From the NCBI GenBank assembly GCA_016199305.1, contig JACQGZ010000055.1:1-6894 (forward strand): a stretch of DNA of 6,894 bases, written 5' to 3'. Source of the stretch: Armatimonadota bacterium. GTDB taxonomy: Bacteria; Sysuimicrobiota; Sysuimicrobiia; Sysuimicrobiales; Humicultoraceae. Shown here piece by piece: positions 1 through 6,730 of the stretch (its first letter is position 1; every line of letters starts with the position of its first letter). A program made the translations under genes and the position numbers. The notes under the pieces were generated by a model. That model saw nothing but the letters and a program-made list of their open reading frames with translations. It had not been told where the DNA came from and ran no database searches.

Positions 1-393
1 GAACTCGTCGCCCGCATCCGCGCCATCCTCCGCCGCACCGGCAGCGGGGCGGAGTTGCCCGACGCCGAACCCCTGCAGAGCGACGGGCTCCGTCTCGATC
101 CGACCACCCACGAGGTCTGGCTGCGCGGCCGGCCCGTCGACCTGACGGCGAAGGAGTTCGAACTGCTAAAATTGCTGATGCGCCACCCCAATCGGGTCTT
201 CACCCGCGACTTCCTGCTCGAACACCTCTGGGGCTACGACTACTTCGGCTCCAGCCGCACGGTGGACATGCACATCAGCCGGCTGCGCGAAAAAATCGAG
301 GACAACCCCGCCGCACCCACCTTCATCCAGACGGTGCGCGGCGTCGGCTACAAACTCAAGGCGCCGCAGGGGGCGGCGAAGGGGCGCCGGTGA
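1..393 (+). CDS. OmpR/PhoB-family response regulator, C-terminal part (5' end outside window)
   Basis: DNA-binding regulator of a two-component system; only 130 residues are in the window. The frame is open from base 1. Its first residues (ELVARIRAILRRTG) are the typical end of the receiver domain's last helix plus the linker, so the phospho-acceptor Asp lies upstream. Residues about 29-120 form the winged-helix effector domain: LTAKEFELLKLL (48-59), an HPNRVFTRDFLLEHLWGYD turn (62-80), the recognition helix SRTVDMHISRLREKIE (85-100) and the C-terminal hairpin ending IQTVRGVGYKL (109-119). This is the canonical OmpR/PhoB pattern. The TTG at 55 is in frame but sits in the interdomain linker, so it is not the start. 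The stop TGA overlaps the GTG start of the following kinase gene, which implies translational coupling and a cognate pair. PhoB-like, but the target regulon cannot be read from this fragment. Confidence 0.95.
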   Translation, partial: ELVARIRAILRRTGSGAELPDAEPLQSDGLRLDPTTHEVWLRGRPVDLTAKEFELLKLLMRHPNRVFTRDFLLEHLWGYDYFGSSRTVDMHISRLREKIEDNPAAPTFIQTVRGVGYKLKAPQGAAKGRR

Positions 394-2183
394 TCGACCG
401 CGCCCGCGGGGCCGAGGGTCGTCCGCGCGTGATCCGCTCTATCCGGTTCAAGCTGATCGCCACCTACGTGGCGCTGGCGGGGCTCTCCCTGGCCGTGGTG
501 ACCGCGGTGGTGCTCTGGGGGCTGCAGCGGCAGTACGTCGGCATCTACCAGTACGTGGCCCTGACGCAGGCGCGGCTGATCTCCACCATGCTCGCCGAGT
601 ACATCCGGGAGGAGCCCACGCCCCTCGCCGAGATGGAGGCGCTGGTGCAGCGCTTCAAGTGGCGCCCGGAGGTCGCCATCTTCGTCCTGGACCCCCAGGG
701 ACGCCGCGCCGACGCGCCGCCGGACCAGGCGCTGCCGCCCGAGGTGGCCGCCGCGCTGGAGGCCGGGGATGCCCGCAGCAGCGTGCGGGTCGATCCGGCG
801 ACGGCCCAGGGCCGCGTCTTCGCCGCGGCGCCGGTCGGGGAGCCGCGCGCGCCCTCGGCCATCGTCCAGGTGTCGATTCCGTCCGTCTGGATCACCCGGC
901 AGCTGCAACGGCTGCTCCCCTGGATGGGCGGCGCGCTGGCGCTGGGGCTCGTGGCGGCCTGGTTCGTGGGCGCACGCATGGCGCGCAGCCTGACCGCCCC
1001 CATCGAGGTCCTCACCCGCGCGGCGGAGCGGATGCGGGAGGGCCGCCTCGAGGAGACCGTGGCCATCCGCAGCGGAGATGAGATCGGCCGGCTGGGTGCC
1101 GCCTTTTCCGCCATGGCCGGACGCCTGCGGGAGACCATCCAGGGCTTGACCGACGAGCGCCACAAAGTCGAAGCGATCCTGACCAGCATGGTGGATGCCG
1201 TCGTGGCCGCCGACCGGACGGGCCGCCTCGTCCTGATCAACCCGGCGGCCGAGGACCTCTTCGGCATCCGCCAGGATGGCCTCGGCCGGCCCGCCGCAGA
1301 CCTGCTACCGTCCGCGCTGGCGTCCCTCCTCGTGGAGGTCGCCAGGACGGGGCGCGTCGTCGCGGCCGAACTGCCCGCCAACGGCGGAGACCGGCTGGTG
1401 GAGGTGCACTGCGCCCCCATCCAGGGCGGGGGGGCGGTCGCCGGGGCCGTGGCGGTGCTGCGCGACGTCACCGAACTGCGCCGCACCGAGCGGCTGCGCC
1501 GGGAACTCACTGCCAACGTCTCGCACGAACTCCGCACACCGCTGACCTCGATCAAGGGGTTCGCCGAGACGCTCCTGGGGGGCGCGATCCGGGACGAGGC
1601 GACCGGCCGCCGCTTCCTGGAGATCATCGATGCCGAGACCGACCGCCTGGTCAAACTCGTGGACGACCTGATGGACCTGAGCCGCTGGGAGTCCAAGGGT
1701 GCCACGCTCGAACTGGCGCCCGTGGACGTGCCGGCTCTGGTTGAGGAGACGATGGCCCATCTCCGCCCCCTTGCGGGCGCGCGGCGGCTCGCCGTTTCCC
1801 CCGGTCCCGACGACGCGGTGGTCCTCGGAGACCGCGACCGCCTGGCGCAGGTCCTGACGAACCTGATCGACAACGCGATCAAGTTCACCGGGGAGCGCGG
1901 CCGCGTCGAGGTGGGCTGGGCCGATCTGAACGGCGCCGTCCAGATCACCGTGCGCGACGACGGCCGCGGCATCCCCGCCGCCGACCTGCCGCACGTCTTC
2001 GAGCGATTCTACAAGGCCGACCGTTCCCGCTCCGCCTCCGGCGGCAGTGGCCTGGGGCTGGCCATCACCCGCCACATCGTGGAGGCGCACGGCGGGCGCA
2101 TCGCGGTGCAGAGCCGCGAGGGCGAGGGGACGACCTTTACGGTGGTCTTACCGAATGGAGAGAACGGCAACGGCGTGAGATAG
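390..2183 (+). CDS. PhoR-like membrane sensor histidine kinase (sensor, HAMP, PAS, HisKA, HATPase)
   Basis: Sensor kinase of 597 residues that should autophosphorylate on His and pass the phosphate to the regulator encoded just upstream. Segments: TM1 about 22-44; an extracytoplasmic domain of about 130 residues (45-174), possibly PAS/Cache-like; TM2 about 175-196; HAMP about 195-248, starting ARSLTAPIEVLTRAAERM; PAS about 257-365 (VDAVVAADRTGRLVLINPAA), then the linker RDVTELRRTERLRREL. The H-box SHELRTPLTSIKG places the phospho-acceptor at His379. HELRT also has the E-x-x-T arrangement seen in bifunctional kinase/phosphatases. The ATPase has an N-box (NLIDNAIKF, 491-499), G1 (DDGRGIP, 523-529), F-box (FERFYKADRSR) and G2 (GGSGLGLAI, 551-559). 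All catalytic motifs are present. The GTG start at 390 overlaps the regulator stop and has GGGG 5 nt upstream; an in-frame GTG at 429, just before TM1, is an alternative. Architecture matches PhoR/PnpS/WalK-type kinases; the signal is unknown. Confidence 0.95.
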   Translation: MIDRARGAEGRPRVIRSIRFKLIATYVALAGLSLAVVTAVVLWGLQRQYVGIYQYVALTQARLISTMLAEYIREEPTPLAEMEALVQRFKWRPEVAIFVLDPQGRRADAPPDQALPPEVAAALEAGDARSSVRVDPATAQGRVFAAAPVGEPRAPSAIVQVSIPSVWITRQLQRLLPWMGGALALGLVAAWFVGARMARSLTAPIEVLTRAAERMREGRLEETVAIRSGDEIGRLGAAFSAMAGRLRETIQGLTDERHKVEAILTSMVDAVVAADRTGRLVLINPAAEDLFGIRQDGLGRPAADLLPSALASLLVEVARTGRVVAAELPANGGDRLVEVHCAPIQGGGAVAGAVAVLRDVTELRRTERLRRELTANVSHELRTPLTSIKGFAETLLGGAIRDEATGRRFLEIIDAETDRLVKLVDDLMDLSRWESKGATLELAPVDVPALVEETMAHLRPLAGARRLAVSPGPDDAVVLGDRDRLAQVLTNLIDNAIKFTGERGRVEVGWADLNGAVQITVRDDGRGIPAADLPHVFERFYKADRSRSASGGSGLGLAITRHIVEAHGGRIAVQSREGEGTTFTVVLPNGENGNGVR

Positions 2184-2190
2184 ACAGCGT

Positions 2191-2267
2191 TTAGGGGCTG
2201 AGACCCGCACCTTCGCAAACCGAACTACGGGATCACGGTTTCCTCAGGTGCGGGTCTCAGCCCCTGA
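2191..2267 (+). repeat. Structured inverted repeat, copy A (behind the histidine kinase gene)
   Basis: A long hairpin-forming palindrome starting 7 bp after the kinase stop codon. Outer arms AGGGGCTGAGACCCGCACCT (2193-2212) and its exact reverse complement (2246-2265) give 20 perfect pairs; a T-G wobble and a T-A pair extend it outward. Inside is a symmetric 2x2 internal loop (TC opposite TC, 2213-2214 and 2244-2245), then an inner stem AAACCG/CGGTTT (2217-2222 and 2236-2241) below which G2215-C2243 pairs and C2216 faces C2242. The terminal loop is AACTACGGGATCA. There is no T-run after the right arm, so it is not a textbook intrinsic terminator, although position and strength suit a 3'-end stabiliser or terminator. 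The core matches copy B (2314-2386, opposite strand) at 29 of 33 positions. I do not recognise the family. The hairpin itself is certain; its function is inferred. Confidence 0.85.
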
Positions 2268-2313
2268 GGCGTGCCTTCACCCCGACCGGACGGTATCGGC
2301 CAGCGTGCGTGAA

Positions 2314-2386
2314 TAAAGCTGGGGACCACATCCGAGGAAACCGTAATCTTGTAGTTCGGTTTCCGAGGGTGTGGTCCCCAGCTTTA
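2314..2386 (-). repeat. Structured inverted repeat, copy B (behind livF, includes its stop codon)
   Basis: Second hairpin palindrome, strand given as that of livF. The outer arms pair 2314-2333 with 2367-2386 over 20 positions. All are Watson-Crick except 2331/2369, which is T-G on the plus strand and therefore A-C in the livF-sense transcript. A 2x2 internal loop follows (GA opposite GA on plus, TC opposite TC in livF sense), then a perfect 8-bp inner stem (GGAAACCG/CGGTTTCC, 2336-2343 and 2357-2364) and a 13-nt loop, which in livF sense is AACTACAAGATTA. The livF stop TAA (2386-2384) forms the first three bases of the arm. In livF sense the stem is followed by a short T-rich stretch (CTTTATTC), so intrinsic termination of the liv operon is possible here. 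It is the same element as copy A, in the same orientation relative to the gene it follows. Confidence 0.85.
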
Positions 2387-3094
2387 CCCACCCAGGTAGG
2401 CGCGGCGCACCTCTTCGTTCGCCTGCAATTCCTCCGCGCGCCCTGAGAGGGCGATCTCGCCGGTCTGCAGCACATACCCGCGGTGCGCGATGGTCAAGGC
2501 CATGTAGGCGTTCTGCTCGACGAGCAGGATCGTGGTGCCCTGCTGGTTGATGCTCTTCACCGTTTCGAAGATCTGCTCCACCAGCACGGGGGCCAGGCCC
2601 ATCGAGGGTTCATCCAGGAGGAGGAGGCGCGGGCGGGCCATCAGCGCCCGGCCGATGGCCAGCATTTGCTGCTCCCCCCCGGAGAGGGTGCCCGCCACTT
2701 GGGCGATGCGCTCTTTCAGGCGGGGGAAGAGCACAAAGACCCGGTCCATGTCGTCTCTGATGCCCTGCGCGTCGCTGCGCGCGTACGCCCCCATCTTCAG
2801 GTTCTCTTCCACCGTCAGGCGGGCGAAGATGCGCCGCCCCTCCGGCGCGTGCCCGATGCCCTTGTAGACGATGACGTGCGGCGGCAGGGTGTCGATCGGC
2901 TCGCCGCGTAGCCGCACCCGGCCCTCCCGGGGCCGCAGCAGGCCTGAGATCGTCCGCAGCGTTGTGGTCTTCCCCGCGCCGTTCGCGCCCAGGAGGGCGA
3001 CGATCTCGCCCTCCTCGACTGTCAGGGAGATCCCCTTGAGGGCGTGGATGTTTCCGTAGTAGACGTGGACGCTCTCCAGATCGAGCAGGGCCAC
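2384..3094 (-). CDS. livF: Branched-chain amino acid ABC transporter ATP-binding protein LivF
   Basis: Second ATPase of the branched-chain amino acid importer, 236 residues, the normal LivF length. It sits on the cytoplasmic face of the LivH-LivM permease pair and pairs with LivG. Motifs: Walker A GANGAGKT (36-43); the LivF-type APEGRRIF segment (83-90) in the Q-loop region, with Glu where most ABC ATPases have Gln; signature LSGGEQQ (137-143); Walker B LLLLDEP (157-163). The H-loop position reads LLVEQNA, with Gln for His, which is usual in LivF and so not a defect. The start is GTG, 2 nt after the livG stop, with GGGGG 7 nt upstream inside the livG tail, so translation is probably coupled. 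It is the last gene of the operon and its TAA stop lies within a hairpin arm. The related amide/urea importer ATPase is the main alternative, made less likely by context. Confidence 0.95.
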   Translation of the reverse strand: MALLDLESVHVYYGNIHALKGISLTVEEGEIVALLGANGAGKTTTLRTISGLLRPREGRVRLRGEPIDTLPPHVIVYKGIGHAPEGRRIFARLTVEENLKMGAYARSDAQGIRDDMDRVFVLFPRLKERIAQVAGTLSGGEQQMLAIGRALMARPRLLLLDEPSMGLAPVLVEQIFETVKSINQQGTTILLVEQNAYMALTIAHRGYVLQTGEIALSGRAEELQANEEVRRAYLGG

Positions 3095-3096
3095 CG

Positions 3097-3879
3097 CTAG
3101 GCCCCCACGCCGGCCACGCGCCGCGTGCCCAGGTAGGCCTCGATGACGCGCGGGTCGCTGCGGATCTGCTCCGGTGGTCCTTCGGCGATCTTCTCACCGA
3201 AGTCCAGGACCGTGACGATCTCCGAGATCCCCATGACCACGCGCATGTTGTGCTCGATCAGCAGGATCGTGATCCCCAACTCGTCGCGCAGGCGGCGGAT
3301 AAAGGCCATCGTGTCCAGCGACTCGCGGGGGTTCATCCCCGCCGTGGGTTCGTCCAGCAGCAGCAGCTTCGGTCGGCTGGCCAGGGCGCGGGCGATCTCC
3401 AGGCGACGCTGCTCCCCATACGGAAGATTCCGGGCCAGAAAGTCCCCCTTGCCTCGCAGCCCGACGAACTGCAGCAACCGCAGCGCCTCCGTGTGCGCCT
3501 GCTCCTCATCCTGCCGGGTGCGCGGCGTGCCGAGAATGGCGCCAACCCAGGAGGACTTCAGGTGGGGGTGCATCCCCACCAGGATATTCTCCAGGCACGT
3601 CATGTTGGCGAAGAGTCGGATGTTCTGGTAGGTGCGCGCAGTGCCTAGATGGGTAATCCGGTCCGGCGTGAGCGTGTCAATCGCCTGTCCGTTGAAGAAG
3701 GTCCGTCCCTCTTCCGCGCGGTAGAAGCCGGTCACGCAATTGAAGTACGTCGTCTTGCCCGCTCCGTTGGGCCCGATGATGCTGTGGATGGACCGTTCTG
3801 CCACGTCGAGATCCAGCTGGCTGAGGGCGATCAGTCCGCCGAACCGCTTGGTCAGCTGATGCGAGGTGAGAATGCCCAT
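3097..3879 (-). CDS. livG: Branched-chain amino acid ABC transporter ATP-binding protein LivG
   Basis: First ATPase of the importer, 260 residues, normal for LivG. Motifs: Walker A GPNGAGKT (36-43); Q-loop Gln85 in ARTYQNIRLF; the LivG-specific insert after it (about 105-125); a degenerate signature LPYGEQRRLEIARAL (152-166), where LPYGEQ replaces LSGGQ as is usual for LivG; Walker B LLLLDEP (172-178) followed by TAGMNP; H-loop His210 in LLIEHNMRVVM. The tail ending DPRVIEAYLG is also characteristic of the family. The ATG directly follows the TAG of livM with no spacer (TAGATG), and a strong GGAGG (3885-3889) lies 5 nt upstream within the livM coding end. This clearly decides the start and points to tight translational coupling. 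It works with LivF to drive uptake through LivH and LivM. Confidence 0.96.
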   Translation of the reverse strand: MGILTSHQLTKRFGGLIALSQLDLDVAERSIHSIIGPNGAGKTTYFNCVTGFYRAEEGRTFFNGQAIDTLTPDRITHLGTARTYQNIRLFANMTCLENILVGMHPHLKSSWVGAILGTPRTRQDEEQAHTEALRLLQFVGLRGKGDFLARNLPYGEQRRLEIARALASRPKLLLLDEPTAGMNPRESLDTMAFIRRLRDELGITILLIEHNMRVVMGISEIVTVLDFGEKIAEGPPEQIRSDPRVIEAYLGTRRVAGVGA

Positions 3880-5577
3880 CTACGCCTCCACCCGTTCGAC
3901 GGCCGCCGGCTCCTCCGCCACGACGCCAACCGGCTCTTCCTTGTGCAGCTCCCGCCGCACCATCGCCGCCGGCCACAGCCCCTCCGGCTTCACCTGCATC
4001 ATGATGATGAGGGCGGCGCCGTACACCAGGAAGCGGAAGTCCGAGAACTCTCGTAGCAGTTCGGGCAGGCCGACGAGGAAGAGCGAACCGACGACGACGC
4101 CGGGGAGGCTACCCATGCCGCCGACGATGATTAGGGCCAGGACGTTGATTGAGATGAGCAGGCTGAAGCTGTGCGGAAAGATCGAGCCCAGTAGCACGGC
4201 GAAGATGGCGCCGCCCATGCCGGCGAAGGCGCCCCCGATGCCGTAGGCGAGGAGCTTGACATTGACCAAGTTGATGCCCATGGCCTCGGCAACGTCTTCA
4301 TCCTCCCGCATCGCCATCCAGGCGCGCCCCAGCCGGGAGTCCCGCAGCCGCGCTGCCACAAAGGCGATCAACACGCTGCTAGCCAGGGTGATGTAGTAGA
4401 TCTGCGCCGGCCCCGAGAACTCGAAACCGCCAATGATCGGCTTGGGGACAAAGAGGACGCCCTGTGAACCGCCGAACCACGGCCGCAGCGCTTCGGAGAG
4501 AGCCAGCAGCCGGATGATCTCCCCGAACCCCAGTGTGGCGATGGCGAGGTAGTCACCGCGGATCCGCAGGATAGGCAGCCCGAAGAGAAAGCCGGCGATG
4601 AGGGAGACCACCAGTGCCACCGGCATGGCCGCCCAGAACGACCAGTGGGCGATGCCGTACTGGCCTGTGGAGGTGAGCAGGCCGACCGTGTAGGCGCCGA
4701 TGGCGAAGAAGGCGACGAAGCCCAGGTCGAGCAGCCCGGCGAACCCGACCTCCAAGTTCAGGCCGAGCCCCATCAGGGTGTAGAGGCCGACCAGCACCAG
4801 CACCTGGGAGATGAACAGCCCGCCAGCCAGCGGGAGGAGTAGCGCCACCGCCACCGCCAGGAGCAGGCCCAGCAGGCGCACCAGGCGCTGCTGCGGCGGG
4901 GGGCGCTTCAGAATCCAGCCGCGCACCACGGGCTGCCGCGAGCGCCACACCGCGCTCACGACAAGGACCACCAGGAATACCCCAAGCGCACCGCGCGGCG
5001 GCAGTCCCTCGGGCACGAAGATGAACTGCCGGATGGCGGACCGGATCCCGCCCTCCTGCAGAATGATCTGCAGCAGCTCCTGGAAGAGACCGACGACGAT
5101 CGTCACGGTGACACCGGCGCCCAGCGGTCCGCGCACCGCTCCGGGCAGCAACGTCGCGACCGCCCCCAGGGCGCCGGCCACGGCGCCCGCTGCGATGACG
5201 AGAGGAACGCCTGCCGTGCCCCGGCCGAACGAGATGATCTCTAAGAGGGTGGGCGAGGCATTGATGAACATGCCGCGCAGGTTCACCACGCTTGCCAGGA
5301 CGAGCAGGGCGGACAGACCCACGCCGGCCGCCGCGCCCGCCAGCAGGCCGCGAGCCAGGGCGGTCAGGGCCCCGCCGATGCCCCGCCGGGCCGCCTGGTA
5401 TCCGGCCCCCAGACCGATCAGCAGCAGCAGGAGACGCCCGAGGTCGATCACCCCAATGACGATCTCGCGCACGCCGAGGGCCTCCACCATCCCCGCCAGC
5501 GACACAAAGGCGGCGGCGCCGCCAAAGATCAGGCCCCCGCTGATGACCTTGCCCCAACTCCCCCGGTCGGTGCGCAT
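3880..5577 (-). CDS. livM: Branched-chain amino acid ABC transporter permease LivM, with long N-terminal membrane extension
   Basis: Second permease subunit, 565 residues, far longer than a typical LivM of about 300-430. Residues about 235-535 are the conserved permease: GLNLEVGFAGLLDLGFVAFF (272-291), the LPILRIRGDYLAIATLGFGE stretch (334-353), the cytoplasmic ATPase-coupling loop SRLGRAWMAMREDEDVAEAM (414-433) with GIN following, GGMGSLPGVVVGS (486-498) and MQVKPEGLWPA (527-537). Residues 1-230 add about five or six hydrophobic segments (roughly 11-31, 38-60, 76-98, 122-144, 152-172, 197-212) with a polar region around 100-120. Its role is unknown; I believe long LivM proteins occur in Chloroflexota and related lineages but cannot check this. 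The charged tail (540-565) is Glu/Val/Ala-rich. The start is ATG, 18 nt after the livH stop. The Shine-Dalgarno is poor (GCGGA about 10 nt upstream), but the in-frame livH TAA excludes an earlier start other than CTG. Confidence 0.94.
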   Translation of the reverse strand: MRTDRGSWGKVISGGLIFGGAAAFVSLAGMVEALGVREIVIGVIDLGRLLLLLIGLGAGYQAARRGIGGALTALARGLLAGAAAGVGLSALLVLASVVNLRGMFINASPTLLEIISFGRGTAGVPLVIAAGAVAGALGAVATLLPGAVRGPLGAGVTVTIVVGLFQELLQIILQEGGIRSAIRQFIFVPEGLPPRGALGVFLVVLVVSAVWRSRQPVVRGWILKRPPPQQRLVRLLGLLLAVAVALLLPLAGGLFISQVLVLVGLYTLMGLGLNLEVGFAGLLDLGFVAFFAIGAYTVGLLTSTGQYGIAHWSFWAAMPVALVVSLIAGFLFGLPILRIRGDYLAIATLGFGEIIRLLALSEALRPWFGGSQGVLFVPKPIIGGFEFSGPAQIYYITLASSVLIAFVAARLRDSRLGRAWMAMREDEDVAEAMGINLVNVKLLAYGIGGAFAGMGGAIFAVLLGSIFPHSFSLLISINVLALIIVGGMGSLPGVVVGSLFLVGLPELLREFSDFRFLVYGAALIIMMQVKPEGLWPAAMVRRELHKEEPVGVVAEEPAAVERVEA

Positions 5578-5595
5578 CAGTCTGGTCCGCAGCGG

Positions 5596-6717
5596 TTAGG
5601 CCTTCTTGGTGGCCAGCCGTTCGCCGAGGATGCCCGACGGCCGGAAAATCAGCACCATGACCAGCATGGTGAAGGCGATGACGTCCTTCAGTTGGTACGG
5701 GGCCGGGATGCCGGTGGGATAGATGCCCGGGACCCGCAGTCCCTCCAGGAAGAGAATGGGTCCGACCGATTCAAAGATCCCCAGGAAGAGCCCACCGATC
5801 ATCGCCCCGGGGATGTTGCCGATGCCGCCCAGCACCGCCGCGGTGAACGCTTTGATCCCGGGGAAGAACCCCATGAAGAAGTGCACCTGCTTGAAGACGA
5901 GCGCGTAGAGGACCCCCGCAGCCCCGGCGGCCGCTCCACCGATGCCGAACGTAATCACGATCACTCGGTCCACGTCGATGCCCATCAACGAAGCGACTTC
6001 CAGGTCCTCGGAGACCGCCCTCATGGCCGTGCCGGTCTTCGTGCGCATGACGAAAGTGTAGAGAGCGGCCATCAGTAGGACCGAGGCCACGATGACCACA
6101 GCCTGCGTGCGCAGAATTCCGATGCCGGCGATCACCCATTCCCCCGTGAAGATCTGCCACTCCGGGTAGGCCTGGAAGCCGGAGCCGAAGAAGCCGCGGA
6201 AGGCGTACTCGAGGAAGAACGAGGCACCGATGGCCGAGATCAGCGGAACCAGGCGGGGGGCGCGGCGCAGAGGTCGGTAAGCCACCCGCTCAAGGATCAG
6301 CGCGATCGCCGTCGCGGTGATCATGGCCAGGGCGAGGACCGCGGCCAGGCTGATTAGCGGACTGCGGTTCAGAAAGCCCGATCGCCCGAACGCGGCCGCC
6401 AGATAGAATGCGGTGTAAGCGCCCGCCATGAAAACGTCGCCGTGCGCGAAGTTGATCATGCGCAGGATGCCGTAGACCATCGTATAGCCGAGCGCGATCA
6501 GGGCGTACACGCTGCCCTGCGAGAGACCGAACACGAGGAGGTCCAGCCAGACGTTCGGCGCGTACTTGGACTTGAAGTCGCAGATTGTCAATGCACTCCG
6601 ACAGCCGGCCTGGAAGGTGCCGAGACTGCCCCAAACGACCACCAGCAGGACGCTGAGGCGGAAGGCCCACAGGTAGGTGTTGATGATGCTCAGCCGCTGC
6701 CAGAAACTGCGCTGCAT
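5596..6717 (-). CDS. livH: Branched-chain amino acid ABC transporter permease LivH, with N-terminal extension
   Basis: First permease subunit, 373 residues from the ATG, against about 290-310 for a usual LivH. The family core begins near residue 57: LVFGLSQGSVYALIALGYTM (61-80), then VYGILRMINFAHGDVFMAGA (81-100). Later come ERVAYRPLRRAPRLVPLISA (143-162), the coupling loop TKTGTAMRAVSED (226-238) with the MGIDVDR segment (245-251), FFPGIKAFTAAVLGGIGNIP (284-303) and the C-terminal LIFRPSGILGE (356-366). The extra N-terminus (1-56) has one hydrophobic segment (about 18-36) and a polar stretch with Cys39 and Cys46. I chose ATG at 6717 because GGGGGG (6723-6728) lies 5 nt upstream. A GTG at 6723 is also in frame and adds two residues, but it would overlap that ribosome-binding site. 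A stem-loop precedes the gene and livM follows after 18 nt. Paralogues for amides or urea are the alternative. Confidence 0.95.
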   Translation of the reverse strand: MQRSFWQRLSIINTYLWAFRLSVLLVVVWGSLGTFQAGCRSALTICDFKSKYAPNVWLDLLVFGLSQGSVYALIALGYTMVYGILRMINFAHGDVFMAGAYTAFYLAAAFGRSGFLNRSPLISLAAVLALAMITATAIALILERVAYRPLRRAPRLVPLISAIGASFFLEYAFRGFFGSGFQAYPEWQIFTGEWVIAGIGILRTQAVVIVASVLLMAALYTFVMRTKTGTAMRAVSEDLEVASLMGIDVDRVIVITFGIGGAAAGAAGVLYALVFKQVHFFMGFFPGIKAFTAAVLGGIGNIPGAMIGGLFLGIFESVGPILFLEGLRVPGIYPTGIPAPYQLKDVIAFTMLVMVLIFRPSGILGERLATKKA

Positions 6718-6730
6718 GCGCACCCCCCAA

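Noticed and set aside
55..393. TTG at 55 as the start of a stand-alone 112-residue DNA-binding protein
   Set aside because: The frame stays open upstream to base 1 and encodes the characteristic end of a receiver domain, so this is the truncated 3' part of a full response regulator gene.
348..1163. 271-residue minus-strand open frame across the regulator/kinase junction
   Set aside because: Low-complexity Gly/Arg/His/Asp composition and full overlap with two well-supported genes; a shadow frame.
545..1972. 475-residue open frame on the minus strand inside the kinase gene
   Set aside because: It is very rich in Arg and Ser with no domain-like pattern, the usual result of reading a high-GC gene backwards. 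The plus-strand kinase has every motif.
2191..2386. Transposon or MITE with the two palindromes as terminal inverted repeats around 2268-2313
   Set aside because: Only 46 bp lie between them, there is no coding content and no target-site duplication is visible. Each unit is itself a full hairpin, and the outer arms of the two differ.
2191..2386. CRISPR array, integron attC site or T-box/riboswitch
   Set aside because: There are only two units, in inverted orientation with no regular spacers, no attC core sites, and no T-box signature; the elements lie behind genes, not in front of them.
2257..2475. Short minus-strand frame spanning copy B and the livF 3' end, and a similar one at 2009-2218 reaching copy A
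   Set aside because: They run through hairpin arms and real genes in other frames. The sequence is constrained as palindrome, not as codons.
4553..5557. 334-residue minus-strand frame inside livM, and the plus-strand frame 4811-5599
   Set aside because: Both are Arg/Gly/Pro/Ala-rich shadows of the livM reading frame and have no recognisable motif.
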